From Acidobacteriota bacterium (lineage in GTDB: Bacteria > Acidobacteriota > Terriglobia > Bryobacterales > Bryobacteraceae), in the NCBI GenBank assembly GCA_016870995.1, contig VFZU01000004.1, positions 1-64,000 of the forward strand: a DNA stretch of 64,000 bases. Reading direction: 5' to 3'. Shown here piece by piece: positions 9,287 through 19,223 of this stretch. The number at the start of each line of letters is the position of its first letter. Position 1 is the stretch's first letter. A model generated the notes under the pieces. The model did not search any database, had not been told where the DNA came from, and saw only the letters and a list, made by a program, of their open reading frames with translations. Both the position numbers and the translations under genes were made by a program.

Positions 9287-9690
9287 TGCCGATCGACGCC
9301 GCCACCCGACGACGCGTTTGCACCCGAGCTCGATACCGCTGTGAGTATTGTCACCTCCATCAGGACTTCTCCGAACTCACCCACCACTTTGAGCACATCC
9401 GGCCCGTCAAGCATGGCGGCACCGACCAGCCGGACAATCTCGCTCTTGCCTGCCATCGCTGCAATTCCCACAAGGGCTCGAACCTATCCGGGATCGATCC
9501 TAAAACGGGTAAGCTCACTCCCCTGTTTCATCCCCGCAAACAGCGCTGGCCAGCCCACTTTCGCTTCGATGGCCCCTTACTGATAGGCCTGTCGCCGACA
9601 GGGCGCACGACGATTCAAACTCTCGCCATGAATGACCCGCGCCGTCTTGCTCTTCGCGCGGAGCTGCTTTCGATCGGCGAATTGACTTAG
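9286..9690 (+). CDS. HNH endonuclease
   Basis: The 134-residue protein has a typical HNH nuclease layout: zinc-knuckle pair CEYC (C19, C22), HHFEHIRPVKHGG with the catalytic histidine region at 33-37, the central Asn of DQPDNLALAC, and a second pair CHRC followed by NSHKG. The remaining 60 residues include a W/P-rich segment seen in stand-alone HNH proteins of this group. It is not associated with a phage or intron context here. Its start overlaps the preceding small gene by one base. Confidence 0.87.
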   Translation: MPIDAATRRRVCTRARYRCEYCHLHQDFSELTHHFEHIRPVKHGGTDQPDNLALACHRCNSHKGSNLSGIDPKTGKLTPLFHPRKQRWPAHFRFDGPLLIGLSPTGRTTIQTLAMNDPRRLALRAELLSIGELT

Positions 9691-9724
9691 ATTCGAGCCT
9701 CAAATCAAATAAGATGATCGCTTG

Positions 9725-11149
9725 ATGACGCGCCGATCCTTTCTATCCTCTCTCCCGGCAGCTTGCGCTGCCGCACAGCGCAAGCGCCGCCCCAACATCG
9801 TGGTCATCCTCATTGATGACTACGGCTGGCGCGACACCGGCTTCAATGGCAGCAAGTTCCACGAGACACCGAACATCGACCGCCTTGCGCGTGAAGGAAT
9901 GGTCTTCACCAATGGCTATTCCGCCAGCGCTGTCTGCTCCCCCACTCGCGCCGCCATCATGACCGGGAAGGCACCTGCCCGGCTCCATCTCACTTCTCAT
10001 CTCCAGGGTGCCTCCAACCGTTTCCATCACACCAAGGTGATCCAGCCCAGTGCGCGCCTTGCCTTGCCGCTTGATGAGGTCACCATCGCCGAACTGCTGC
10101 GCGGCCAGGGCTACCGCACCGCTTGCGTCGGCAAATGGCACCTTGGCACCCAAGGCTTCCTTCCCTCCGACCAGGGCTTCGATGTCTCGCTCGCCGGAGA
10201 CGAGGCGGGCTCCACCAACAGCTTCTTCTATCCAGATTGGCGGAAAAAGATCAACCTCGACGCCAAGCCCGGCGACTATCTGACCGACCGATTGACTACT
10301 CTCGCCGCCGACTTCATCCGCGAAAACAAAGCCCGCGAATTCTTCCTTTATCTTCCTCACTTCGCCGTCCACACACCCATTGAAGGCAAGCCGGACAAAG
10401 TGAAGAAGTACGACGCCAAATCGAATCCGAACGACCCCCAGAACTTCGGTGAATACGCCGCCATGATCGAAAGCGTCGACGAGAGCGTTGGGCAAATCAT
10501 GAAGACTCTTGAGGAGACAGGTGTTGCCGACAACACTCTCATCCTCTTCAGTGCCGATAACGGCGGGGTCACCTCAAGAGAATGGAAGAACCGCCCTGTC
10601 ACTTCAAATCTTCCTCTTAGATCCGGCAAGGGACATCTCTACGAAGGTGGCATTCGAGTGCCGACCGTGGTCCGTTGGCCGGGTGTGGTCAAACCAGGCA
10701 GCACCTGTTCCGATCCTGTGGTCAGCTACGACTACGCGCCCACCATCGCAGATGCCGCTGGGATCCCCACGCAGAAGTTACCCGCCATGGATGGCCGCAG
10801 TTTCACTTCTCTCCTGCGCGGTCGCGCTGGCAAAGTGCGCGATCTGTTCTGGCATTATCCCCACTACAGCCCCCAAAAAGGCCGCCCCGCTGCGGCAATC
10901 CGCAATGGCGACGACAAGCTGATTCTCTTCTTTGAAGACAATCACGCGGAGCTTTACAACTTGAAAGCCGACATTGGCGAGACCACCGACCTCGCCCAGT
11001 CTCAACCTGCCAAAGCCGCCGCCATGCGCAAACGCCTCGAAGCCTGGCTGAAGGAGACGAATGCTCAGATCCCGGCCCAAAACCCGAACTACGACGTGGC
11101 CCGAGAGTTTGAAGTCGGCGCCCCCATGGGTCCGTTGACAGCGAAGTAG
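9725..11149 (+). CDS. Arylsulfatase-family hydrolase (sulfatase 2)
   Basis: The 474-residue sulfatase starts at ATG 9725, in frame with a TTG one codon earlier. The leader MTRRSFLSSLPAACAAAQ is twin-arginine-like. Active-site blocks are NIVVILIDDYGWRDTGFNG, SAVCSPTRAAIMTG (C71 as formylglycine precursor), VGKWHLGTQGF and LILFSADNGG. YEGGIRVPTVVRWPG is the usual C-terminal half signature. It follows the HNH gene by 34 bases and precedes the beta-lactamase gene. The substrate is unknown; probably a periplasmic or extracellular sulfated sugar. Confidence 0.93.
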   Translation: MTRRSFLSSLPAACAAAQRKRRPNIVVILIDDYGWRDTGFNGSKFHETPNIDRLAREGMVFTNGYSASAVCSPTRAAIMTGKAPARLHLTSHLQGASNRFHHTKVIQPSARLALPLDEVTIAELLRGQGYRTACVGKWHLGTQGFLPSDQGFDVSLAGDEAGSTNSFFYPDWRKKINLDAKPGDYLTDRLTTLAADFIRENKAREFFLYLPHFAVHTPIEGKPDKVKKYDAKSNPNDPQNFGEYAAMIESVDESVGQIMKTLEETGVADNTLILFSADNGGVTSREWKNRPVTSNLPLRSGKGHLYEGGIRVPTVVRWPGVVKPGSTCSDPVVSYDYAPTIADAAGIPTQKLPAMDGRSFTSLLRGRAGKVRDLFWHYPHYSPQKGRPAAAIRNGDDKLILFFEDNHAELYNLKADIGETTDLAQSQPAKAAAMRKRLEAWLKETNAQIPAQNPNYDVAREFEVGAPMGPLTAK

Positions 11150-11198
11150 AGATCCATCCGAAGCTCCACTACACGAGCTCGCATGGGAAGATTGTGAA

Positions 11199-12356
11199 AT
11201 GTCCATTCGTACACTTCGCTTCCCCACGGCGCTGCTCTGCTGCGTCAGTTTATTGAGTGCTGCAAACGCGCCCAGCGAAGCAGAAGTGAAGAAGGCCATT
11301 GAGTCGGTCATCCAGCCCTTGCGCATGAAGCACGGCATTCCCGGCATGGCCGTGGGAGTGACGATCGAGGGTAAGCGTTACTTCGTCGAAGCCGGACTGG
11401 CTTCTCGTAGCCCCAAGATCAACGTCACGCGCGACACCCTCTTTGAACTGGGTTCCATCAGCAAGACCTTCACAGCCACTCTCGCCGCACGCGCCGAAGT
11501 GGATGGAAAGCTGTCACTCAACGATTTCGTCAGCCAGCATCTGCCTGAGTTGAAAGGCAGCGCTCTCGACCGCGTGCGACTGCTGGATCTGGCAACCCAT
11601 ACCGCGGGTGGCTTTCCGCTTCAGTTTCCAGACGGGGTGAAGACCCAGCAGGACCTGACGTCTTATTTTCGCCAGTGGAAGCCTCAGTTCGCTCCCGGTG
11701 TGCAGCGCCATTACGCAAATCCCAGCATCGGTCTGCTGGGCGTCGTCGCAGCCAGGGCTCTTGCGGCTGACTTCACAACCTTAATGGAGGGCAAGCTCTT
11801 TCCAGAAATCGGCCTGCAGCGGACCTACATCAAAGTGCCACAGAAGGCGATGGCCAACTATGCCTGGGGCCACAATCGCGAAGATAAGCCCGTTCGTGTT
11901 TCTCCCGGCCCTCTCGACTCTGAGGCCTATGGCGTAAAGTCCAACACCACCGACCTGCTGCGTTTCATTGAAGCCCACTTGGGGCTTGGCGACGTTTCGG
12001 CAAAACTGGCCAGCGCTTTGAAGACAACCCGCACCGGCTACTTCAAGGTAGGCGAAATGACTCAGGACATGATCTGGGAGCAATACCCATATCCGGCCTC
12101 AATCGAAAAGCTGTTGGCGGGCAACTCCCCCTCGGTCATCTTCGATCCACAACCGGTGCAGGCCATCGTTCCCCCAATGGCTCCCGGCAGTCCAGTCATT
12201 CTCAACAAGACGGGCTCCACCGGCGGCTTCGGCGCATACGTTGCATTCATCCCCACTCGCCGCATCGGCATTGTCATGCTGGCGAACAAGAACTACCCCA
12301 TCGACGCCCGCGTACGCGCGGCCCATGAGATTTTCTCGCAGTTCACGACCCATTAG
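11199..12356 (+). CDS. ampC: Class C (AmpC-type) serine beta-lactamase
   Basis: The 385-residue precursor has a signal peptide (first 22 residues or so) and the class C motif set in register: S86-I-S-K89 in LFELGSISKTFT, Y172-A-N in HYANPSIGLLG, and K337-T-G in NKTGSTGGFGAYVAFIP. Segments YAWGHNRED and SPGPLDSEAYGVKSN match the classical AmpC core, making this closer to a true cephalosporinase than to generic esterase or DD-peptidase relatives. The length is that of AmpC. No AmpR-like regulator is adjacent. Activity and spectrum are not known. Confidence 0.88.
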   Translation: MSIRTLRFPTALLCCVSLLSAANAPSEAEVKKAIESVIQPLRMKHGIPGMAVGVTIEGKRYFVEAGLASRSPKINVTRDTLFELGSISKTFTATLAARAEVDGKLSLNDFVSQHLPELKGSALDRVRLLDLATHTAGGFPLQFPDGVKTQQDLTSYFRQWKPQFAPGVQRHYANPSIGLLGVVAARALAADFTTLMEGKLFPEIGLQRTYIKVPQKAMANYAWGHNREDKPVRVSPGPLDSEAYGVKSNTTDLLRFIEAHLGLGDVSAKLASALKTTRTGYFKVGEMTQDMIWEQYPYPASIEKLLAGNSPSVIFDPQPVQAIVPPMAPGSPVILNKTGSTGGFGAYVAFIPTRRIGIVMLANKNYPIDARVRAAHEIFSQFTTH

Positions 12357-12447
12357 GCATCCAGCCCATCGCGATTGCGCGCACACGCAAACTGATATAC
12401 AGTTCTCCTCAGCGGTAATTCATTTCCGCTTACAGGGAGTTCTTCAC

Positions 12448-15400
12448 ATGTCTCGATCTGCTCGCCTCGGCCTTGCTGCCGTCGCTGTCCTCACTTTTGT
12501 CCCTTCCACCTCATATGCTCAGGTATTGAAGGGCCAGATCCTTGGCACCATCCAGGATCAGTCTGGCGCAATCGTCCCAGCGGTCAAGATCACACTCACG
12601 GAAACCCGCACCAATGCGCAGCGCATGGCGGAAACCAATGACGCCGGCAATTACTTCTTCGTGAACCTCGATCCCGGCCTCTATACTGTCGAAGCCGAGA
12701 AAGCAGGCTTTTCGAAGAGCTTGCGTTCCGGCATTGAGCTCCAGCCCAACTCCACAGCGCGTGTCAACTTCGATCTCACTCCAGGTCAGATCACGCAGGT
12801 CATCGACGTCAGCGCCACGGCTGCGCCCATCCTCCAGACTGATCGCGCCGATACTGGCGGACGCATTGAACAGCAGCAGTTGCAGAATATGCCCCTGCTC
12901 TTTAACCGCAATTATCAAGGCCTTCTCACGTTGGTTCCCGGTGTCGGTCGCCCCTCCCGGCAGCACTCCGAGTTCTACAACTCGCAGGATTCGCTCAGTG
13001 TCCGTGTGAACGGTCAGGGCCGCCAGTTCAATAACTTTCAGATCGAGGGGATTGAGAACAAGATCGACAACGGTAACCTCACGGCGCTCGTACCGCCCGC
13101 CGAAGCCATCGCCACCGTCGATGTCTCCACTTCCAACTTCGACCCCGAGTTCGGCAACGCCGGCGGCGCTGTGACCAACGTCACCCTCCGCTCCGGCTCC
13201 AACGATTTCCATGGCAGCCTCTTTCACTTCCACCGCAACGAGAACATCCAAGCCCGCAACACCTTCGCCCAATCGAAGGCGCCCACGGTCTATAACCAGT
13301 TCGGAGGTACCTTTGGCGGCCGCATCATCCGGGACAAGCTGTTCTTCTTCGGTGACTACCAGGGCAGCCGCGACCACTTAGGTCAAGTGAACCGGGGAAC
13401 TCTTCCCAGCTCGATCTTCCGCGGTGGCAACCTGGCCGCCGGCGGCGTCACCATCTACGACCCCAACACGGGCAATGCCACTGGAGGCGGCCGTACGCCA
13501 TTCCCCAACGCGCAGATCCCTGGTAGCCGTGTTAGCCCAATTGCACGCCGCATCCTCGAATTCGTTCCGCTTCCCAACCTCACCGGGCCCGAAGGCCAGA
13601 TCAACTACGACCAGAACAGCGTCCGCGTTAAGACTCTCGACCAGGCCGACTCCAAAGTGGATTGGGTCGTCACCTCCAATGACCGCCTCGCGGTTCGCTA
13701 TTCCATACAAAAGGCACTCGTGCTCGATCCCGGCCTGTTCGGCCCGGGCGGCATCTATGGCGGCTTCCGCAATGGCGGCTTCGGCGGCAGTGGACCAGCC
13801 CGCACGCAGTCTGCTGGGGCCACTTACTCCAAAGTCCTCAGCCCCACCCTCGTTTGGGAGTCTCGCGTTGGCCTGATCCGCAACCGTAATGACGCTCTGA
13901 ATTCCGACTATCGCAAGAAGACGTCCGAGGAAATCGGGATCCGGGGCGTGAACCTGGACGATTGGACCTCCGGTCTCACCCAGATCAATATCAACGGCTT
14001 CTCCGCTCCCCTGGTTGGGTTCTCGCCCAGTCTGCCTTGGGCCCGCGCCGTCACCAGCTTTGGCATTGTTAACAACTTTTCCAAGACCTTCTCGAAGCAC
14101 ATCGTCCGCTTCGGTGTCGACATCCGCCGTGAACGCAACGACCTGCTCCAGACCCAAGCCTTCAATCCCCGTGGCCGCTTTGAATATGCTCCGGGACAAA
14201 CCGGCGACTCCGCCGACACGCGCCGCAACTTCGCCAATTCCTTCGCCGCATTCCTGCTCGATGTACCGAACCAGAGCGGTCGCGACTTGCCCTTCGTCTT
14301 CCCAGCCCGCCGCGAGTTGATCTCCAACTTCTACGTGCAGGACAAGTTCCAATTCAGCCCCAAGCTCACCATCGATTTTGGCCTTCGCCTCGAAGTGGAA
14401 CGGGGTTCCCGTCCGCGCCTGCCCGGCGGCTTCTCCAACTACAACCCCTCTAACAACTCACTTGAAATATCAGGCGTCGGTAGCGTCCCCTTCCAAATCG
14501 CCAACACCAACTACAATTGGGGTCCGCGCCTTGGTATCTCCTACCGTCTCCAGGAAAAGACCGTCATTCGCACTGGCTACGGCATCAGCTTTTATCCCCG
14601 CCGCATGGGGCAGTTTAACTTCCCCATCCTGCAGAACAATGGCTTCCCTGCGTCCAACGCCTTTGTTTCATCCTCCGTCACCATGGGCACAGGCTTCCCT
14701 GCCTTTGTCCCCTTCAACATCCCCTCAAGCGGCATCATCGAGAATGCTCCGCTCAACCTTGGCATGGGCGTCACCCCGCGCAACCTCGCCAGCCCCTACG
14801 TCCAGAGTTGGAACTTCGCCATTCAGCGCGCCCTCCCCTGGCGCTTTGCCCTCGATGTCGCTTATGTGGGCAATCGGGGTGTCAACAATCAGTCGGACTA
14901 CAACATAAATGCTTCGCTAGTGCCAGGTTCAGGCAACAACGGTCGACCGCTCTTTCAGGCCTTCCGCAAGGCCACGGATGTAAACATCCCCATTGGCACC
15001 AATACCTGGTACAACGGCCTGCAGGTCAAACTGGATCGCCGCATGGCGGACGGCCTCTACATGACCACTGCCTATACATGGTCCAAAGGTATCAACTTCA
15101 CCGAAGATGTTGGCGGCATTGCGATCCCCATCAGCGTCGCCCTCAACCGTGCTCAAATGAGCGACAACCGGAACCATCTCTTGACCAGCAGCTACATGTA
15201 CCAACTGCCCTTCGGCAAAGGGAAGCGCTTGGCCAATTCTGGCCCCGCGGCCCAAATCCTCGGCGGTTGGGAACTCCAGGGCCTCGTCAGCATGATGTCC
15301 GGCACCTGGTTCACTCCCTCGGTGGCAGGCGTCGTCAATGCACCCGGAAATGCGGACCGGCCCAACTTCGTTGCCCCTGTCCGTTACATCAACAACCGCG

Positions 15401-15702
15401 GTCCTGGTCAGAAGTACTTTGACCCGGCCTCCTTCGCCATCCCTGCCCAGAACACCCTCGGCAACGCGGGCCGCAACATTCTCCGTGGCCCAGCTTTCTA
15501 CAATTGGGATTTCGCCCTCCACCGTACGTTCAAGTTCAGCGAGCGCTATAACTTGACCTTCCGGGCGGAGAGCTTCAACTTCACCAACACACCGCATTAC
15601 AACAACCCCAACGCGAATGCACAGTCCCCACAATTCGGCGAAATCAACGGCGCCGAGCAGGACCAGCGGCAGTATCAATTGGGTCTCACTCTCCGCTTCT
15701 AA
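12448..15702 (+). CDS. Oar-like TonB-dependent receptor 1
   Basis: The 1084-residue outer-membrane protein has a signal peptide ending near SYAQ. It then has a carboxypeptidase-regulatory-like (transthyretin-fold) domain (GQILGTIQDQSGAIVPAVKI to about residue 115), a plug-like region and a long beta-barrel ending in an aromatic residue (LRF). GLRLEVERGSRPR-type and NWGPRLGISYRL segments are typical of the acidobacterial Oar family. ATG 12448 is preferred: AGGGAG at 12434-12439 is correctly spaced, and the long in-frame extension upstream lies inside the beta-lactamase gene. It presumably imports oligomeric carbon sources. Confidence 0.9.
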   Translation: MSRSARLGLAAVAVLTFVPSTSYAQVLKGQILGTIQDQSGAIVPAVKITLTETRTNAQRMAETNDAGNYFFVNLDPGLYTVEAEKAGFSKSLRSGIELQPNSTARVNFDLTPGQITQVIDVSATAAPILQTDRADTGGRIEQQQLQNMPLLFNRNYQGLLTLVPGVGRPSRQHSEFYNSQDSLSVRVNGQGRQFNNFQIEGIENKIDNGNLTALVPPAEAIATVDVSTSNFDPEFGNAGGAVTNVTLRSGSNDFHGSLFHFHRNENIQARNTFAQSKAPTVYNQFGGTFGGRIIRDKLFFFGDYQGSRDHLGQVNRGTLPSSIFRGGNLAAGGVTIYDPNTGNATGGGRTPFPNAQIPGSRVSPIARRILEFVPLPNLTGPEGQINYDQNSVRVKTLDQADSKVDWVVTSNDRLAVRYSIQKALVLDPGLFGPGGIYGGFRNGGFGGSGPARTQSAGATYSKVLSPTLVWESRVGLIRNRNDALNSDYRKKTSEEIGIRGVNLDDWTSGLTQININGFSAPLVGFSPSLPWARAVTSFGIVNNFSKTFSKHIVRFGVDIRRERNDLLQTQAFNPRGRFEYAPGQTGDSADTRRNFANSFAAFLLDVPNQSGRDLPFVFPARRELISNFYVQDKFQFSPKLTIDFGLRLEVERGSRPRLPGGFSNYNPSNNSLEISGVGSVPFQIANTNYNWGPRLGISYRLQEKTVIRTGYGISFYPRRMGQFNFPILQNNGFPASNAFVSSSVTMGTGFPAFVPFNIPSSGIIENAPLNLGMGVTPRNLASPYVQSWNFAIQRALPWRFALDVAYVGNRGVNNQSDYNINASLVPGSGNNGRPLFQAFRKATDVNIPIGTNTWYNGLQVKLDRRMADGLYMTTAYTWSKGINFTEDVGGIAIPISVALNRAQMSDNRNHLLTSSYMYQLPFGKGKRLANSGPAAQILGGWELQGLVSMMSGTWFTPSVAGVVNAPGNADRPNFVAPVRYINNRGPGQKYFDPASFAIPAQNTLGNAGRNILRGPAFYNWDFALHRTFKFSERYNLTFRAESFNFTNTPHYNNPNANAQSPQFGEINGAEQDQRQYQLGLTLRF

Positions 15703-15800
15703 CTCCATCGGGGCGGGCCTGCTCCTTAGCAGTTCCGACCGTTTTATGAAGCTTTCCCGATTTGACTTGGCACTCTAAGCTTCGATATAACTCAGCCACC

Positions 15801-18800
15801 ATGCTTCATAAAACGAAAGCGGGGCTGCTCGCCCTATTGCTCGCCGCAATGTGTTTCGGACAAGACACGCGCGGAAAACTGCAAGGCATTGTGACAGACT
15901 CATCGGGCGCAGTCGTAGCAGGTGCGTCTGTCATCTTGACCAACGACGAAACCAACGTACAAAACCAGACGAAGACTTCCCCCAGCGGCCAGTATCTCTT
16001 CGACTTCGTAACGCCTGGTAACTACACAGTGCGCGTCGAACTGACCGGCTTCAAGAGCTTTATCCAGAAAAATATCCTGGTACAGGCGCGTGGCGACGTG
16101 ACGGTTAACGCTTCGCTTGCCATCGGTAATACCAACGAGCAGATCACCGTCGAGTCAGCACCCGTCAGTGTGGAATTCAACACATCGAGCATGGGCTTAA
16201 CGGTGAACACGAAGATGGCGAACAGCTTGCCGATCATTCACCGTAATCCATTCCTGTTGGTGAGCCTGAACCCGGCGACGGTCATCCGCTCGACAACTGA
16301 ACAGAGCCCATTCCATCACTGGGCGGCTTCGCAGTTTGATGTCGGCGGCAACACGAGCACGAAGAACGACATCATTCTCGATGGCGCTCCGTCGATGACC
16401 GCACAGAAATCCAGCTACACTCCGCCGATGGATGCAGTGCAGGAAGTGAACGTGCAGCAGAACGCCGTGGATGCTGAATTTGGTCACTCGGCGGGCGGTG
16501 TTCTGAGCGTCCAGATGAAGTCGGGGACGAACGCCTATCACGGTACGGCTTACTATCTAGGCCGTAACCCGGTATTGAATGCGCTGGCCGACCGTACGAC
16601 GGGGGCAAAAAATCTGACTCGCCAGCATACCTGGGGGGCGACCATGGGCAACCCGATTCGCAAGAACAAGATCTTTAACTTTGCGAGCTATGAGGGTTGG
16701 CGGACGATCGAGCCGCGTACGGCATTCAATACGCTGCCGACCGATGCGGAACGTACCGGCGACTTCTCGCGCAGCCTGAATACGGCCGGTGCACTGCGGA
16801 CGATTTTCGATCCTTACACAACGCAGGTGAGCGGCAACACAGTCACCCGGCAACCCTTTGCCGGAAATGTGATCCCGGCCAGCCGCATCGACCCGGTGGC
16901 GCGCACGATGATTGCCGATGTCTGGAAGCCGAACGGCGCGGGTACCGGCCCCACCGGAGTCAATAACTTTATCAGCGGCTTTGCAAATCGCTTCCGGTAC
17001 TGGAATTTTTCTGACCGTGTGGACTGGAACATCAGTGACAAGTTGAAGGTATTCGGGCGCTACAACCGCTTCAAGACCTACACGGCACAGGATGACTACA
17101 CGGGTTCTACCGCACAGCCGCCAGATGGATCAGAGCGCCACTCGACATCGTTCTCGGGTGACGCTGTGTACACGATCAACCCCACGACACTGATCAATGT
17201 CCGCGGCGCCTACAACGCGATCGTCGACAGCTTTGGCGTGCCTTCGGCCATATTGAAGGCTGACGATCTCAAGAGGTTTTGGGGTAACAACACGTGGTAT
17301 CAGCCTTACCTCGCGGAACTGCCTGATATCTACTATCCCGGCGTGACCGTGCAAGGCCCCTCGAACACCACGCTGGGACGTGGTGGCTACTGGTTCCAGG
17401 AGCCCTCTTCATGGAACATCGAAGCGAAGATGAGCAAGAACGTCGGTAAGCACTACCTGAAGGTCGGCGGCGAATTCCGGCGGGAATTAGTGGTTGCTTC
17501 GCGGCCGCGACCCATGAACTTTACGTTCTCGCGCGCAACGACGGCGAACACGTTCAATGCCCCCAACCTCAACCTGAGCGGAGATGCATGGGCATCGATG
17601 TTGTTGGGCGTGCTTGAAGGTAACTCTTCGATCGGGTCGATCCCGGTTCAACGGCCACAAGTGAACTACAACGGATTCTTCATCCAGGACGATTACAAGA
17701 TCACTTCAAAGCTGACCCTGAATCTGGGCTTGCGCTATGAATACTTCACTGGCATGCGCGACCCGCTCGGCCGTTTGAGCCGGTTTCTGGATCTGAACAA
17801 CCCGATCCCCGAGTTCCAAGGCGCGAACGCGCCCGTGATTCCGGCGGCGGCTGCCGCGCTACGGCAGGCGCCGCCCGTCTATAACGGCGCCTGGGTCTTC
17901 ACCGACGATAACAACCCGAACAGTTGGAATGCGCCGCGCACTCTGTTGATGCCTAGGCTCGGCTTGGCCTATGCGATCAACAACAAGACGGCGCTGCGCA
18001 TCGGTTGGGCACGCTATATCGTACCGGCACCGCTGACCGATGGCTTGAGCATTTTGGGCAGTGTGCCATATACAGGCTTCGATGCCACTTCGACCACGAT
18101 TGGCCTGATTCAGGGCATACCGCAGCAACAGTTGCAGAACCCCTTCCCGGGTGGACTGGTGCCCGTGCGCGGCAAGAGCTTCGGACGGTATACGGCGCTT
18201 GGCGATTCGGCGACTTGGTATCAACAGGATTTTTCGCCGGGCGTCAACGACCGTATCAACGTGAGCTTGCAGAGGCAATTGCCTGGCAAGATTCTCGCTG
18301 ATATTACGTTCTTCACGAACCTAGGGCGTAGCGCTCCTTATGCCTATGACCTGAACCAGGTGGACCCGAGGATCGGCTTTGCCGCCGGTAACGCCATCAA
18401 CCAGAGCGTGCCAAACCCGTTCTTCAATCGCTTACCACTCGAGCGGATGCCGGGTCAGTTGCGCACGCAGGCCAATGTGGCGGTATCGCAATTGCTGCGG
18501 CCCTACCCGCAGTATGGCTCGCTTGTCGAAACGTTGCGTGGAGGTTTCTCGAACCGTTACCGCAGCCTGCAGATGCAGTTCCAGCGGCCCTTTGCCAATG
18601 GCTTTAACTTTACGATCGGCTACAACTACAACCGGGAACAGAATGAAGAGTTCTACGATGTTGTGGACAACTTCTTAAACAAGCCCGCCTGGCAGCCGGC
18701 GACCAACGCCCGGCAACGCATTACCGGCGCGGCGATCTATGAGCTGCCATTCGGGCGCAAGCGTCAGTTTGCCAACCAGATGCACCCGCTGCTCGATGGA

Positions 18801-19223
18801 ATTTTGGGCGGCTGGTCGGTCAGCGGATTGATGTCGGCGAACACCGGCATCTTCATGCGACTGGGTAGCGTTGTGGTGGATAGCGACCCGACGTTGGCCA
18901 ACCCGACGCGGGATCGCTGGTTTGATACGAGCAAGGTTCGCATCCTGCCAGCATTTACGCGCCGGACGAACCCCGTGCAGTTCCCAGGTCTCGTAGGTCC
19001 CGGCTTCTTCAACATCGACACCACACTCGCGAAAGAGTTTGACATCGTCAAAGAGCGAGTGAAGTTTGAGTTGCGGGCCGAGAGCTACAACACCACCAAT
19101 CACTTTACGGGAACGGTAGCGCCGGTCATTGATCCGAACTCACCGAACTTCGGCCGCGTCTTCCAACAGCGGCCTGGAGTATTCGGTCGTCAGATTCAGT
19201 TCAGTGGTCGCATCGTTTTCTAG
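15801..19223 (+). CDS. Oar-like TonB-dependent receptor 2
   Basis: The 1140-residue receptor begins at ATG 15801 with a signal peptide (MLHKTKAGLLALLLAAMCFGQ). A carboxypeptidase-regulatory domain follows (GKLQGIVTDSSGAVVAGASV to about 110), then plug and barrel ending IQFSGRIVF with the C-terminal phenylalanine needed for barrel insertion. It sits 98 bases after receptor 1 but is only distantly similar to it, so this is not a recent duplication. Third positions are balanced for G and C here, unlike the C-rich third positions of receptor 1. Confidence 0.9.
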   Translation: MLHKTKAGLLALLLAAMCFGQDTRGKLQGIVTDSSGAVVAGASVILTNDETNVQNQTKTSPSGQYLFDFVTPGNYTVRVELTGFKSFIQKNILVQARGDVTVNASLAIGNTNEQITVESAPVSVEFNTSSMGLTVNTKMANSLPIIHRNPFLLVSLNPATVIRSTTEQSPFHHWAASQFDVGGNTSTKNDIILDGAPSMTAQKSSYTPPMDAVQEVNVQQNAVDAEFGHSAGGVLSVQMKSGTNAYHGTAYYLGRNPVLNALADRTTGAKNLTRQHTWGATMGNPIRKNKIFNFASYEGWRTIEPRTAFNTLPTDAERTGDFSRSLNTAGALRTIFDPYTTQVSGNTVTRQPFAGNVIPASRIDPVARTMIADVWKPNGAGTGPTGVNNFISGFANRFRYWNFSDRVDWNISDKLKVFGRYNRFKTYTAQDDYTGSTAQPPDGSERHSTSFSGDAVYTINPTTLINVRGAYNAIVDSFGVPSAILKADDLKRFWGNNTWYQPYLAELPDIYYPGVTVQGPSNTTLGRGGYWFQEPSSWNIEAKMSKNVGKHYLKVGGEFRRELVVASRPRPMNFTFSRATTANTFNAPNLNLSGDAWASMLLGVLEGNSSIGSIPVQRPQVNYNGFFIQDDYKITSKLTLNLGLRYEYFTGMRDPLGRLSRFLDLNNPIPEFQGANAPVIPAAAAALRQAPPVYNGAWVFTDDNNPNSWNAPRTLLMPRLGLAYAINNKTALRIGWARYIVPAPLTDGLSILGSVPYTGFDATSTTIGLIQGIPQQQLQNPFPGGLVPVRGKSFGRYTALGDSATWYQQDFSPGVNDRINVSLQRQLPGKILADITFFTNLGRSAPYAYDLNQVDPRIGFAAGNAINQSVPNPFFNRLPLERMPGQLRTQANVAVSQLLRPYPQYGSLVETLRGGFSNRYRSLQMQFQRPFANGFNFTIGYNYNREQNEEFYDVVDNFLNKPAWQPATNARQRITGAAIYELPFGRKRQFANQMHPLLDGILGGWSVSGLMSANTGIFMRLGSVVVDSDPTLANPTRDRWFDTSKVRILPAFTRRTNPVQFPGLVGPGFFNIDTTLAKEFDIVKERVKFELRAESYNTTNHFTGTVAPVIDPNSPNFGRVFQQRPGVFGRQIQFSGRIVF

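Noticed and set aside
12241-12447. N-terminal extension of Oar receptor 1
   Set aside because: It overlaps the end of the beta-lactamase gene in another frame and would bury the signal peptide; ATG 12448 has a good ribosome binding site.
12448-19223. Recent duplication of two adjacent Oar receptors
   Set aside because: The proteins share architecture but little residue identity by eye and differ in third-position composition.
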